A stretch of DNA of 64,000 bases from Hydractinia symbiolongicarpus (GCF_029227915.1 NC_079885.1:14209001-14273000), one strand, 5' to 3'; counted from the first letter of the stretch, positions 10,564-23,650 are shown. The notes: generated by a model not told the origin, from the sequence alone. Numbers and translations: made by a program.

Positions 10564-11013
10564 ATTGACCTTTTCACGTTACATTATTTATCATTACGAC
10601 TGTGACGTATCTTTTTTACGCAATAGCCGCTGAGTAAATCAAGTAAGAGACATGATTAGAAGTTGCTTTCCCTTAAAAAGGGCTACAATCTTGCTGCAAT
10701 AAATTCGCCACGTCGCAAATGAATGGATTACGAGCGTCAGACAAAGTAAATGGCGATGTACTTACTTTGCTAACTAACTTTGTCATATGAAAATTAAGTC
10801 TGAAAGTACCCTAAATTGCCTTCGTTGGAACTTTTTACCGGAAATATTAAAGCGCATTATTGTCGTAAAGAATCGATAGCTCTTAAAAGGAGCTTTCAAA
10901 TGCACATAAACACGAACTATTTCCGATCACCCAGTCAAGAATTATGATCTTTAAAATTTGAACCATTTTCGATGTAATGTGCTAATAAATCGTAGATATC
11001 TGCCCGTATGTTT

Positions 11014-11132
11014 GTCTACGACCATACCACGATGAACACACCTGCTCTCGTCCGATCACGGAAGTTAAGCATCGTCGCGCCGGGATAGTACTTGGATGGG
11101 GAACCGCCTGGGAACTCCCGGTGTCGTAGGCT
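11014..11132 (+). rRNA. 5S rRNA copy 20
   Basis: T32C, G65C and G89A. G65C makes a C14-C65 mismatch in helix II. The spacer stem-loop upstream is broken (atagctctt). Spacer class C follows. Confidence 0.95.
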
Positions 11133-11582
11133 ATTGACTTTTTCACGTTACATTATTAATCATTACGACTGTGACGTATCTTTTTTACGCAATAGCCGCT
11201 GAGTAAATCAAGTAAGAGACATGATTAGAAGTTGCTTTCCCTTAAAAAGGGCTACAATCTTGCTGCAATAAATGTGCCACGTCGCAAATGAATGGATTAA
11301 GAGCGTCAGACAAAGAAAATGGCGATGTAGTTACTTTGCTAATTAACTTTGTCATATGAAAACTAAGTCTGAAAGTACCCAAGATTGCCTTCGTTGGAAC
11401 TTTTTACCGGAAATCTTAAAGCGCATGGTTGTCGTAAATAATGGATAGCGCTTGAAAAGAGCTTTCAAATGCACATAAACACGACCTATTTCGGATAAAC
11501 CAGTCAAGAAATATGATCTTTAAAGCTTAAACCATTTTCGATGTAATGTGCTAATAAATCGTAGATATCTACCCGTATGTTT

Positions 11583-11701
11583 GTCTACGACCATACCACG
11601 ATGAACACACCTGTTCTCGTCCGATCACGGAAGTTAAGCATCGTTGGGCCGGGATAGTACTTGGATGGGGGACCGCCTGGGAACTCCCGGTGTCGTAGGC
11701 A
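11583..11701 (+). rRNA. 5S rRNA copy 21
   Basis: C63T and T119A (ends GGCA, just outside helix I). Spacer class A follows. Confidence 0.96.
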
Positions 11702-12151
11702 ATTGACTTTTTCACGTTACATTATTTATCATTACGATTGTGACGTATCTTTTTTACGCAATAGCCGCTGAGTAAATCAAGAAAGAGACATGATTAGAAG
11801 TTGCTTTCCCAGCAAAACGGCTACAATCGTGCTGCAATAAATGCGCCACGTCGCAAATGAATGGATTACGAGCGTCAGACAAAGAAAATGGCGATGTACT
11901 TAGTTTGCTAACTAACTTTGTCATATGAAAATTAGGTCTGAAAGTAGCCTAGATTGCATTCGTTGGAACTTTTTACCGGAAATCTTAAAGCGCATGGTTG
12001 TCGTAAATAATGGATAGCGCTTAAAAAGAGCTTTCAAATGCACATAAACACGACCTATTTCGGATAAACCAGTCAAGAAATATGATCTTTAAAGCTTAAA
12101 CCATTTTTGATGTAATGTGCTAATAAATCGTAGATATCTGCCCGTTTGTTT

Positions 12152-12270
12152 GTCTACGACCATACCACGATGAACACACCTATTTTCGTCCGATCACGGA
12201 AGTTAAGCATCGTCAGGCCGGGATAGTACTTGGATGGGGGACCGCCTGGAAACTCCTGGTGTCGTAGGCT
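12152..12270 (+). rRNA. 5S rRNA copy 22 (variant)
   Basis: Five changes: G31A, C34T, G64A, G99A and C106T. G64A breaks C15-G64 of helix II and lies in the A box. Spacer class A follows, with cacgtaac in place of cacgttac. Confidence 0.95.
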
Positions 12271-12720
12271 ATTGACTTTTTCACGTAACATTATTTATCA
12301 TTACGACTGTGACGTATCTTTTTTACGCAATAGCCGCTGAGTAAATCAAGAAAGAGACATGATTAGAAGTTGCTTTCCCAGCAAAACGGCTACAATCGTG
12401 CTGCAATAAATGCGCCACGTCGCAAATGAATGGATTACGAGCGTCAGACAAAGAAAATGGCGATGTACTTAGTTTGCTAAGTAACTTTGTCATATGAAAA
12501 TTAAGTCTGAAAGTAGCCTAGATTGCATTCGTTGGAACTTTTTACCGGAAATCTTAAAGCGCATGGTTGTTGTAAATAATGGATAGCGCTTAAAAAGAGC
12601 TTTCAAATGCACATAAACACGACCTATTTCGGATAAACCAGTCAAGAAATATGATCTTTAAAGCCTAAACCATTTTCGATGTAATGTGCTAATAAATCGT
12701 AGATATCTGCCCGTTTGTTT

Positions 12721-12839
12721 GTCTACGACCATACCACGATGAACACACCTGTTCTCGTCCGATCACGGGAGTTAAGCATCGTCGGGCCGGGATAGTACTT
12801 GGATGGGGGACCGCCTGGGAACTCCCGGTGTCGTAGGCT
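12721..12839 (+). rRNA. 5S rRNA copy 23
   Basis: A49G, just before the A box in the helix III-II internal loop. Spacer class B follows. Confidence 0.96.
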
Positions 12840-13289
12840 ATTGACTTTTTCACGTTACATTATTTATCATTACGACTGTGACGTATCTTTTTTACGCAAT
12901 AGCCGCTGAGTAAATCAAGAAAGAGACATGATTAGAAGTTGCTTTCCCAGAAAAACGGCTACAATCGTGCTGCAATAAATGCGCCACGTCGCAAATGAAT
13001 GGATTACGAGCGTCAGACAAAGAAAATGGCGATGTACTTAGTTTGCTAACTAACTTTGTCATATGAAAATTAAGTCTGAAAGTACCCTAAATTGCCTTCG
13101 TTGGAACTTTTTACCGGAAATCTTAAAGCGCATTATTGTCGTAAAGAATCGATAGCGCTTAAAAAGAGCTTTCAAATGCACATAAACACGAACTATTTCC
13201 GATCACCCAGTCAAGAATTATGATCTTTAAAATTTGAACCATTTTCGATGTAATGTGCTAATAAATCGTAGATATCTGCCCGTATGTTT

Positions 13290-13408
13290 GTCTACGACCA
13301 TACCACGATGAACACACCTGTTCTCGTCCGATCACGGAAGTTAAGCATCGTCGGGCCGGGATAGTACTTGGATGGGGGACCGCCTGGGAACTCCCGGTGT
13401 CGTAAGCT
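13290..13408 (+). rRNA. 5S rRNA copy 24
   Basis: G116A, a C3-A116 mismatch in helix I. Spacer class A follows with a private ggctataatc. Confidence 0.96.
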
Positions 13409-13858
13409 ATTGACTTTTTCACGTTACATTATTTATCATTACGACTGTGACGTATCTTTTTTACGCAATAGCCGCTGAGTAAATCAAGAAAGAGACATGA
13501 TTAGAAGTTGCTTTCCCAGCAAAACGGCTATAATCGTGCTGCAATAAATGCGCCACGTCGCAAATGAATGGATTACGAGCGTCAGACAAAGAAAATGGCG
13601 ATGTACTTAGTTTGCTAAGTAACTTTGTCATATGAAAATTAAGTCTGAAAGTAGCCTAGATTGCATTCGTTGGAACTTTTTACCGGAAATCTTAAAGCGC
13701 ATGGTTGTCGTAAATAATGGATAGCGCTTAAAAAGAGCTTTCAAATGCACATAAACACGACCTATTTCGGATAAACCAGTCAAGAAATATGATCTTTAAA
13801 GCTTAAACCATTTTCGATGTAATGTGCTAATAAATCGTAGATATCTGCCCGTTTGTTT

Positions 13859-13977
13859 GTCTACGACCATACCACGATGAACACACCTGTTCTCGTCCGA
13901 TCACGGAAGTTAAGCATCGTCGGGCCGGGATAGTACTTGGATGGGGGACCGCCTGGGAACTCCCGGTGTCGTAGGCT
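13859..13977 (+). rRNA. 5S rRNA copy 25
   Basis: Matches the consensus. Spacer class B follows. Confidence 0.97.
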
Positions 13978-14427
13978 ATTGACTTTTTCACGTTCCATTA
14001 TTTATCATTACGACTGTGACGTATCTTTTTTACGCAATAGCCGCTGAGTAAATCAAGAAAGAGACATGATTAGAAGTTGCTTTCCCAGAAAAACGGCTAC
14101 AATCGTGCTGCAATAAATGCGCCACGTCGCAAATGAATGGATTACGAGCGTCAGACAAAGAAAATGGCGATGTACTTAGTTTGCTAACTAACTTTGTCAT
14201 ATGAAAATTAAGTCTGAAAGTAGCCTAGATTGCATTCGTTGGAACTTTTTACCGGAAATCTTAAAGCGCATGGTTGTTGTAAATAATGGATAGCGCTTAA
14301 AAAGAGCTTTCAAATGCACATAAACACGACCTATTTCGGATAAACCAGTCAAGAAATATGATCTTTAAAGCTTAAACCATTTTCGATGTAATGTGCTAAT
14401 AAATCGTAGATATCTGCCCGTTTGTTT

Positions 14428-14546
14428 GTCTACGACCATACCACGATGAACACACCTGTTCTCGTCCGATCACGGAAGTTAAGCATCGTCGGGCCGGGAT
14501 AGTACTTGGATGGGGAACCGCCTGGGAACTCCCGGTGTCGTAGGCT
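14428..14546 (+). rRNA. 5S rRNA copy 26
   Basis: G89A only. Spacer class C follows, but its hairpin is broken by aaaaagtgct. Confidence 0.97.
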
Positions 14547-14996
14547 ATTGACTTTTTCACGTTACATTATTTATCATTACGACTGTGACGTAACTTTTTT
14601 ACGCAATAGCCGCTGAGTAAATCAAGTAAGAGACATGATTAGAAGTTTCTTTCCCTTAAAAAGTGCTACAATCTTGCTGCAATAAATTCGCCACGTCGCA
14701 AATGAATGGATTAAGAGCGTCAGACAAAGAAAATGGCGATGTAGTTAATTTGCTAATTAACTTTGTCATATGAAAATTAAGTCTGAAAGTACCCTAGATT
14801 GCCTTCGTTGGAAATTTTTACCGGAAATCTTAAAGCGCATTATTGTCGTAAAGAATCGATAGCGCTTAAAAAGAGCTTTCAAATGCACATAAACACGACC
14901 TATTTCCGATCACCCAGTCAAGAAATATGATCTTTAAAATTTGAACCATTTTCGATGTAATGTGCTAATAAATCGTAGATATCTGCCCGTTTGTAT

Positions 14997-15115
14997 GTCT
15001 ACGACCATACCACAATGAACACACCTGTTCTCGTCCGATCACGGAAGTTAAGCATCGTCGGGCCGGGATAGTACTTAGATGGAGAACCGCCTGGGAACTC
15101 CCGGTGTCGTAGGCT
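14997..15115 (+). rRNA. 5S rRNA copy 27 (variant)
   Basis: Four changes: G18A, G81A, G87A and G89A. G18A breaks G18-C60 of helix II and G81A breaks G81-C95 of helix IV, within the C box. A weak-gene candidate. First attgagttttt terminator form. Spacer class C follows. Confidence 0.95.
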
Positions 15116-15565
15116 ATTGAGTTTTTCACGTTACATTATTTATCATTACGACTGTGACGTATCTTTTTTACGCAATAGCCGCTGAGTAAATCAAGTAAGA
15201 GACATGATTAGAAGTTTCTTTCCCTTAAAAAGGGCTACAATCTTGCTGCAATAAATTCGCCATGTCGCAAATGAATGGATTACGAGCGTCAGACAAAGTA
15301 AATGGCGATGTACTTACTTTGCTAACTAACTTTGTCATATGAAAATTAAGTCTGAAAGTACCCTAAATTGCCTTCGTTGGAACTTTTTACCGGAAATCTT
15401 AAAGCGCATTATTGTCGTAAAGAATCGATAGCGCTTAAAAAGAGGTTTCAAATGCACATAAACACGAACTATTTCCGATCACCCAGTCAAGAAATATGAT
15501 CTTTAAAATTTGAACCATTTTCGATGTAATGTGCTAATAAATCGTAGATATCTGCCCGTTTGTTT

Positions 15566-15684
15566 GTCTACGACCATACCACAATGAACACACCTGTTTT
15601 CGTCCGATCACGGAAGTTAAGCATCGTCGGGCCGGGATAGTACTTGGATGGGGAACCGCCTGGGAACTCCCGGTGTCGTAGGCT
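15566..15684 (+). rRNA. 5S rRNA copy 28
   Basis: G18A, C34T and G89A. Ancestral neighbour form of copy 33. Spacer class D follows. Confidence 0.96.
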
Positions 15685-16134
15685 ATTGAGTTTTTCACGT
15701 TACATTATTTATCATTACGACTGTGACATATCTTTTTTACGCAATAGCCGCTGAGTAAATCAAGTAAGGGACGTGATTAGAAGTTTCTTTCCATTCAAAA
15801 CGGCTACAATCTTGCTGCAATAAATGCGCCACGTCGCAAATGAATGGATTACGAGCGTCATACAAAGTAAATGGCGATGTACTTACTTTGCTAACTAACT
15901 TTGTCATATGAAAATTAAGTCTGAAAGTACCCTAAATTGCCTTCGTTGGAACTTTTTACCGGAAATGTTAAAGCGCATTATTGTCGTAAAGAATCGATAG
16001 CGCTTAAAAAGAGGTTTCAAATGCACATAAACACGAACTATTTCCGATCACCCAGTCAAGAATTATGATCTTTAAAATTTGAACCATTTTCGATGTAATG
16101 TGCTAATAAATCGTAGATATCTGCCCGTATGTTT

Positions 16135-16253
16135 GTCTACGACCATACCACGATGAACACACCTGTTCTCGTCCGATCACGGAAGTTAAGCATCGTCGGG
16201 CCGGGATAGTACTTGGATGGGGGACTGCCTGGGAACTCCCGGTGTCGTAGGCT
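16135..16253 (+). rRNA. 5S rRNA copy 29
   Basis: C92T (G85-U92 wobble). Copies 34 and 38 derive from this form. Spacer class A follows, with caccacgttgc and gtgatatg. Confidence 0.96.
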
Positions 16254-16703
16254 ATTGACTTTTTCACGTTACATTATTAATCATTACGACTGTGACGTAT
16301 CTTTTTTACGCAATAGCCGCTGAGTAAATCAAGAAAGAGACATGATTAGAAGTTGCTTTCCCAGCAAAACGGCTACAATCGTGCTGCAATAAATGCACCA
16401 CGTTGCAAATGAATGGATTACGAGCGTCAGACAAAGAAAATGGCGATGTACTTAGTTTGCTAACTAACTTTGTGATATGAAAATTAAGTCTGAAAGTAGC
16501 CTAGATTGCATTCGTTGGAACTTTTTACCGGAAATCTTAAAGCGCATGGTTGTCGTAAATAATGGATAGCGCTTAAAAAGAGCTTTCAAATGCACATAAA
16601 CACGACCTATTTCGGATAAACCAGTCAAGAAATATGATCTTTAAATCTTAAACCATTTTCGATGTAATGTGCTAATAAATCGTAGATATCTGCCCGTTTG
16701 TTT

Positions 16704-16822
16704 GTCTACGACCATACCACGATGAACACACCTGTTCTCGTCCGATCACGGAAGTTAAGCATCGTCGGGCCGGGATAGTACTTGGATGGGGGACCGCCTG
16801 GGAACTCCCGGTGTCGTAGGCT
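16704..16822 (+). rRNA. 5S rRNA copy 30
   Basis: Matches the consensus. Class B spacer with tctatttta and aaaaatgg, a signature shared by copies 35, 39 and 42. Confidence 0.97.
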
Positions 16823-17272
16823 ATTGACTTTTTCACGTTACATTATTTATCATTACGACTGTGACGTATCTATTTTACGCAATAGCCGCTGAGTAAATCA
16901 AGAAAGAGACATGATTAGAAGTTGCTTTCCCAGAAAAATGGCTACAATCGTGCTGCAATAAATGCGCCACGTCGCAAATGAACGGATTACGAGCGTCAGA
17001 CAAAGAAAATGGCGATGTACTTAGTTTGCTAACTAACTTTGTCATATGAAAATTAAGTCTGAAAGTAGCCTAGATTGCATTCGTTGGAACTTTTTACCGG
17101 AAATCTTAAAGCGCATGGTTGTTGTAAATAATGGATAGCGCTTAAAAAGAGCTTTCAAATGCACATAAACACGACCTATTTCGGATAAACCAGTCAAGAA
17201 ATATGATCTTTAAAGCTTAAACCATTTTCGATGTAATGTGCTAATAAATCGTAGATATCTGCCCGTTTGTTT

Positions 17273-17391
17273 GTCTACGACCATACCACGATGAACACAC
17301 CTGTTCTCGTCCGATCACGGAAGTTAACCATCGTCGGGCCGGGATAGTACTTGGATGGGGGACCGCCTGGGAACTCCCGGTGTCGTAGGCT
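17273..17391 (+). rRNA. 5S rRNA copy 31
   Basis: G56C in the centre of the A box (taaccatc for taagcatc), a change likely to weaken TFIIIA/TFIIIC recognition. Spacer class C follows. Confidence 0.95.
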
Positions 17392-17841
17392 ATTGACTTT
17401 TTCACGTCACATTATTTATCATTACGACTGTTACGTATCTTTTTTACGCAATAGCTGCTGAGTAAATCAAGTAAGAGACATGATTAGAAGTTGCTTTCCC
17501 TTAAAAAGGGCTACAATCTTGCTGCAATAAATGCGCCACGTCGCAAATGAATGGATTAAGAGCGTCAGACAAAGAAAATGGCGATGTAGTTAATTTGCTA
17601 ATTAACTTTGTCATATGAAAAATAAGTCTGAAAGTACCCTAGATTGCCTTCGTTGGAACTTTTTACCGGAAATCTTAAAGCGCATTATTGTCGTAAAGAA
17701 TCGATAGCGCTTAAAAAGAGCTTTCAAATGCACATAAACACGACCTATTTCCGATCACCCAGTCAAGAAATATGATCTTTAAAACTTGAACCCTTTTCGA
17801 TGTAATGTGCTAATAAATCGTAGATATCTGCCCGTTTGTTT

Positions 17842-17960
17842 GTCTACGACCATACCACGATGAACACACCTGTTCTCGTCCGATCACGGAAGTTAAGCAT
17901 CGTCGGGCCGGGATAGTACTTGGATTGGGAACCGCCTGGGAACTCCCGGTGTCGTAGGCT
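17842..17960 (+). rRNA. 5S rRNA copy 32
   Basis: G85T and G89A. G85T breaks G85-C92 of helix IV in the C box. Upstream flank carries the cttgaaccctttt signature shared with copy 37. Spacer class A follows. Confidence 0.95.
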
Positions 17961-18410
17961 ATTGACTTTTTCACGTTACATTATTAATCATTGCGACTGT
18001 GACGTATCTTTTTTACGCAATAGCCGCTGAGTAAATCAAGAAAGAGACATGATTAGAAGTTGCTTTCCCAGCAAAACGGCTACAATCGTGATGCAATAAA
18101 TGCGCCACGTCGCAAATGAATGGATTACGAGCGTCAGACAAAGAAAATGGCGATGTACTTACTTTGCTAACTAACTTTGTCATATGAAAATTAAGTCTGA
18201 AAGTACCCTAAATTGCCTTCGTTGGAACTTTTTACCGGAAATCTTAAAGCGCATTATTGTCGTAAAGAATCGATAGCGCTTAAAAAGAGGTTTCAAATGC
18301 ACATAAACACGAACTATTTCCGATCACCCAGTCAAGAAATATGATCTTTAAAATTTGAACCATTTTCGATGTAATGTGCTAATAAATCGTAGATATCTGC
18401 CCGTTTGTTT

Positions 18411-18529
18411 GTCTACGACCATACCACAATGAACACACCTGTTTTCGTCCGATCACGGAAGTTAAGCATCGTCGGGCCAGGATAGTACTTGGATGGGGAA
18501 CCGCCTGGGAACTCCCGGTGTCGTAGGCT
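18411..18529 (+). rRNA. 5S rRNA copy 33
   Basis: G18A, C34T, G69A and G89A: copy 28 plus G69A, which breaks G69-C106 of helix V and changes the intermediate element. Spacer class D follows. Confidence 0.95.
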
Positions 18530-18979
18530 ATTGAGTTTTTCACGTTACATTATTTATCATTACGACTGTGACATATCTTTTTTACGCAATAGCCGCTGAG
18601 TAAATCAAGTAAGGGACGTGATTAGAAGTTTCTTTCCATTCAAAACGGCTACAATCTTGCTGCAATAAATGCGCCACGTCGCAAATGAATGGATTACGAG
18701 CGTCATACAAAGTAAATGGCGATGTACTTACTTTGCTAACTAACTTTGTCATATGAAAATTAAGTCTGAAAGTACCCTAAATTGCCTTCGTTGGAACTTT
18801 TTACCGGAAATCTTAAAGCGCATTATTGTCGTAAAGAATCTATAGCGCTTAAAAAGAGGTTTCAAATGCACATAAACACGAACTATTTCCGATCACCCAG
18901 TCAAGAATTATGATCTTTAAAATTTGAACCATTTTCGATGTAATGTGCTAATAAATCGTAGATATCTGCCCGTATGTTT

Positions 18980-19098
18980 GTCTACGACCATACCACGATG
19001 AACACACCTGTTCTCGTCCGATCACGGAAGTTAAGCATCGTCGGGCCGGGATAGTACTTGGATGGGGGACTGCCTGGGAACTGCCGGTGTCGTAGGCT
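18980..19098 (+). rRNA. 5S rRNA copy 34
   Basis: C92T and C104G. C104G makes a G71-G104 clash in helix V. Twin of copy 38. Spacer class A follows. Confidence 0.95.
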
Positions 19099-19548
19099 AT
19101 TGACTTTTTCACGTTACATTATTAATCATTACGACTGTGACGTATCTTTTTTACGCAATAGCCGCTGAGTAAATCAAGAAAGAGACATGATTAGAAGTTG
19201 CTTTCCCAGCAAAACGGCTACAATCGTGCTGCAATAAATGCACCACGTTGCAAATGAATGGATTACGAGCGTCAGACAAAGAAAATGGCGATGTACTTAG
19301 TTTGCTAACTAACTTTGTGATATGAAAATTAAGTCTGAAAGTAGCCTAGATTGCATTCGTTGGAACTTTTTACCGGAAATCTTAAAGCGCATGGTTGTCG
19401 TAAATAATGGATAGCGCTTAAAAAGAGCTTTCAAATGCACATAAACACGACCTATTTCGGATAAACCAGTCAAGAAATATGATCTTTAAATCTTAAACCA
19501 TTTTCGATGTAATGTGCTAATAAATCGTAGATATCTGCCCGTTTGTTT

Positions 19549-19667
19549 GTCTACGACCATACCACGATGAACACACCTGTTCTCGTCCGATCACGGAAGT
19601 TAAGCATCGTCGGGCCGGGATAGTACTTGGATGGGGGACCGCCTGGGAACTCCCGGTGTCGTAGGCT
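19549..19667 (+). rRNA. 5S rRNA copy 35
   Basis: Matches the consensus. Same class B spacer signature as copies 30 and 39. Confidence 0.97.
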
Positions 19668-20117
19668 ATTGACTTTTTCACGTTACATTATTTATCATTA
19701 CGACTGTGACGTATCTATTTTACGCAATAGCCGCTGAGTAAATCAAGAAAGAGACATGATTAGAAGTTGCTTTCCCAGAAAAATGGCTACAATCGTGCTG
19801 CAATAAATGCGCCACGTCGCAAATGAACGGATTACGAGCGTCAGACAAAGAAAATGGCGATGTACTTAGTTTGCTAACTAACTTTGTCATATGAAAATTA
19901 AGTCTGAAAGTAGCCTAGATTGCATTCGTTGGAACTTTTTACCGGAAATCTTAAAGCGCATGGTTGTTGTAAATAATGGATAGCGCTTAAAAAGAGCTTT
20001 CAAATGCACATAAACACGACCTATTTCGGATAAACCAGTCAAGAAATATGATCTTTAAAGCTTAAACCATTTTCGATGTAATGTGCTAATAAATCGTAGA
20101 TATCTGCCCGTTTGTTT

Positions 20118-20236
20118 GTCTACGACCATACCACGATGAACACATCTGTTCTCGTCCGATCACGGAAGTTAACCATCGTTGGGCCGGGATAGTACTTGGA
20201 TGGGGGACCGCCTGGGAACTCCCGGTGTCGTAGGCT
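20118..20236 (+). rRNA. 5S rRNA copy 36
   Basis: C28T, G56C and C63T. G56C and C63T both fall in the A box. Relative of copies 31, 40 and 43. Spacer class C follows. Confidence 0.95.
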
Positions 20237-20686
20237 ATTGACTTTTTCACGTCACATTATTTATCATTACGACTGTGACGTATCTTTTTTACGCAATAGC
20301 CGCTGAGTAAATCAAGTAAGAGACATGATTAGAAGTTGCTTTCCCTTAAAAAGGGCTACAATCTTGCTGCAATAAATGCGCCACGTCGCAAATGAATGGA
20401 TTAAGAGCGTCAGACAAAGAAAATGGCGATGTAGTTAATTTGCTAATTAACTTTGTCATATGAAAAATAAGTCTGAAAGTACCCTAGATTGCCTTCGTTG
20501 GAACTTTTTACCGGAAATCTTAAAGCGCATTATTGTCGTAAAGAATCGATAGCGCTTAAAAAGAGCTTTCAAATGCACATAAACACGACCTATTTCCGAT
20601 CACCCAGTCAAGAAATATGATCTTTAAAACTTGAACCCTTTTCGATGTAATGTGCTAATAAATCGTAGATATCTGCCCGTTTGTTT

Positions 20687-20805
20687 GTCTACGACCATAC
20701 CACGATGAACACACCTGTTCTCGTCCGATCACGGAAGTTAAGCATCGTCGGGCCGGGATAGTACTTGGATGGGGAACCGCCTGGGAACTCCCGGTGTCGT
20801 AGGCT
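20687..20805 (+). rRNA. 5S rRNA copy 37 (crossover junction)
   Basis: G89A only. The upstream spacer is that of copy 32 (cttgaaccctttt) while the downstream one is that of copy 33 (attgag, gacatat, class D). The exchange therefore fell inside or beside this gene. Confidence 0.96.
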
Positions 20806-21255
20806 ATTGAGTTTTTCACGTTACATTATTTATCATTACGACTGTGACATATCTTTTTTACGCAATAACCGCTGAGTAAATCAAGTAAGGGACGTGATTA
20901 GAAGTTTCTTTCCATTCAAAACGGCTACAATCTTGCTGCAATAAATGCGCCACGTCGCAAATGAATGGATTACGAGCGTCATACAAAGTAAATGGCGATG
21001 TACTTACTTTGCTAACTAACTTTGTCATATGAAAATTAAGTCTGAAAGTACCCTAAATTGCCTTCGTTGGAACTTTTTACCGGAAATCTTAAAGCGCATT
21101 ATTGTCGTAAAGAATCGATAGCGCTTAAAAAGAGGTTTCAAATGCACATAAACACGAACTATTTCCGATCACCCAGTCAAGAATTATGATCTTTAAAATT
21201 TGAACCATTTTCGATGTAATGTGCTAATAAATCGTAGATATCTGCCCGTATGTTT

Positions 21256-21374
21256 GTCTACGACCATACCACGATGAACACACCTGTTCTCGTCCGATCA
21301 CGGAAGTTAAGCATCGTCGGGCCGGGATAGTACTTGGATGGGGGACTGCCTGGGAACTGCCGGTGTCGTAGGCT
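21256..21374 (+). rRNA. 5S rRNA copy 38
   Basis: C92T and C104G, as copy 34 at a distance of 2276 bp. The class A spacer has a private gctaaataac. Confidence 0.95.
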
Positions 21375-21824
21375 ATTGACTTTTTCACGTTACATTATTA
21401 ATCATTACGACTGTGACGTATCTTTTTTACGCAATAGCCGCTGAGTAAATCAAGAAAGAGACATGATTAGAAGTTGCTTTCCCAGCAAAACGGCTACAAT
21501 CGTGCTGCAATAAATGCACCACGTTGCAAATGAATGGATTACGAGCGTCAGACAAAGAAAATGGCGATGTACTTAGTTTGCTAAATAACTTTGTGATATG
21601 AAAATTAAGTCTGAAAGTAGCCTAGATTGCATTCGTTGGAACTTTTTACCGGAAATCTTAAAGCGCATGGTTGTCGTAAATAATGGATAGCGCTTAAAAA
21701 GAGCTTTCAAATGCACATAAACACGACCTATTTCGGATAAACCAGTCAAGAAATATGATCTTTAAATCTTAAACCATTTTCGATGTAATGTGCTAATAAA
21801 TCGTAGATATCTGCCCGTTTGTTT

Positions 21825-21943
21825 GTCTACGACCATACCACGATGAACACACCTGTTCTCGTCCGATCACGGAAGTTAAGCATCGTCGGGCCGGGATAGT
21901 ACTTGGATGGGGGACCGCCTGGGAACTCCCGGTGTCGTAGGCT
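21825..21943 (+). rRNA. 5S rRNA copy 39
   Basis: Matches the consensus. Class B spacer with tctatttta; gcattccttgg replaces gcattcgttgg before copy 40. Confidence 0.97.
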
Positions 21944-22393
21944 ATTGACTTTTTCACGTTACATTATTTATCATTACGACTGTGACGTATCTATTTTACG
22001 CAATAGCCGCTGAGTAAATCAAGAAAGAGACATGATTAGAAGTTGCTTTCCCAGAAAAATGGCTACAATCGTGCTGCAATAAATGCGCCACGTCGCAAAT
22101 GAACGGATTACGAGCGTCAGACAAAGAAAATGGCGATGTACTTAGTTTGCTAACTAACTTTGTCATATGAAAATTAAGTCTGAAAGTAGCCTAGATTGCA
22201 TTCCTTGGAACTTTTTACCGGAAATCTTAAAGCGCATGGTTGTTGTAAATAATGGATAGCGCTTAAAAAGAGCTTTCAAATGCACATAAACACGACCTAT
22301 TTCGGATAAACCAGTCAAGAAATATGATCTTTAAAGCTTAAACCATTTTCGATGTAATGTGCTAATAAATCGTAGATATCTGCCCGTTTGTTT

Positions 22394-22512
22394 GTCTACG
22401 ACCATACCACGATGAACACACCTGTTCTCGTCCGATCACGGAAGTTAACCATCGTTGGGCCGGGATAGTACTTGGATGGGGGACCGCCTGGGAACTCCCG
22501 GTGTCGTAGGCT
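22394..22512 (+). rRNA. 5S rRNA copy 40
   Basis: G56C and C63T in the A box. Class C spacer with private atagcctctg. Confidence 0.95.
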
Positions 22513-22962
22513 ATTGACTTTTTCACGTCACATTATTTATCATTACGACTGTGACGTATCTTTTTTACGCAATAGCCTCTGAGTAAATCAAGTAAGAGAC
22601 ATGATTAGAAGTTGCTTTCCCTTAAAAAGGGCTACAATCTTGCTGCAATAAATGCGCCACGTCGCAAATGAATGGATTAAGAGCGTCAGACAAAGAAAAT
22701 GGCGATGTAGTTAATTTGCTAATTAACTTTGTCATATGAAAAATAAGTCTGAAAGTACCCTAGATTGCCTTCGTTGGAACTTTTTACCGGAAATCTTAAA
22801 GCGCATTATTGTCGTAAAGAATCGATAGCGCTTAAAAAGAGCTTTCAAATGCACATAAACACGACCTATTTCGGATAAACCAGTCAAGAAATATGATCTT
22901 TAAAGCTTAAACCATTTTCGATGTAATGTGCTAATAAATCATAGATATCTGCCCGTTTGTTT

Positions 22963-23081
22963 GTCTACGACCATACCACGATGAACACACCTGTTCTCGT
23001 CCGATCACGGAAGTTAAGCATCGTCGGGCCGGGATAGTACTTGGATGGGGGACCGCCTGGGAACTCCCGGTGTCGTAGGCT
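22963..23081 (+). rRNA. 5S rRNA copy 41
   Basis: Matches the consensus; upstream reads aatcatag. The downstream spacer is a chimera: it begins like the spacer after copy 39 (tctatttta, aagaaagag) and continues as class C. Confidence 0.97.
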
Positions 23082-23531
23082 ATTGACTTTTTCACGTTAC
23101 ATTATTTATCATTACGACTGTGACGTATCTATTTTACGCAATAGCCGCTGAGTAAATCAAGAAAGAGACATGATTAGAAGTTGCTTTCCCTTAAAAAGGG
23201 CTACAATCTTGCTGCAATAAATGCGCCACGTCGCAAATGAATGGATTAAGAGCGTCAGACAAAGAAAATGGCGATGTAGTTAATTTGCTAATTAACTTTG
23301 TCATATGAAAAATAAGTCTGAAAGTACCCTAGATTGCCTTCGTTGGAACTTTTTACCGGAAATCTTAAAGCGCATTATTGTCGTAAAGAATCGATAGCGC
23401 TTAAAAAGAGCTTTCAAATGCACATAAACACGACCTATTTCGGATAAACCAGTCAAGAAATATGATCTTTAAAGCTTAAACCATTTTCGATGTAATGTGC
23501 TAATAAATCATAGATATCTGCCCGTTTGTTT

Positions 23532-23650
23532 GTCTACGACCATACCACGATGAACACACCTGTTCTCGTCCGATCACGGAAGTTAAGCATCGTCGGGCCG
23601 GGATAGTACTTGGATGGGGGACCGCCTGGGAACTCCCGGTGTCGTAGGCT
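23532..23650 (+). rRNA. 5S rRNA copy 42
   Basis: Matches the consensus; same aatcatag flank as copy 41, class B downstream. Confidence 0.97.
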
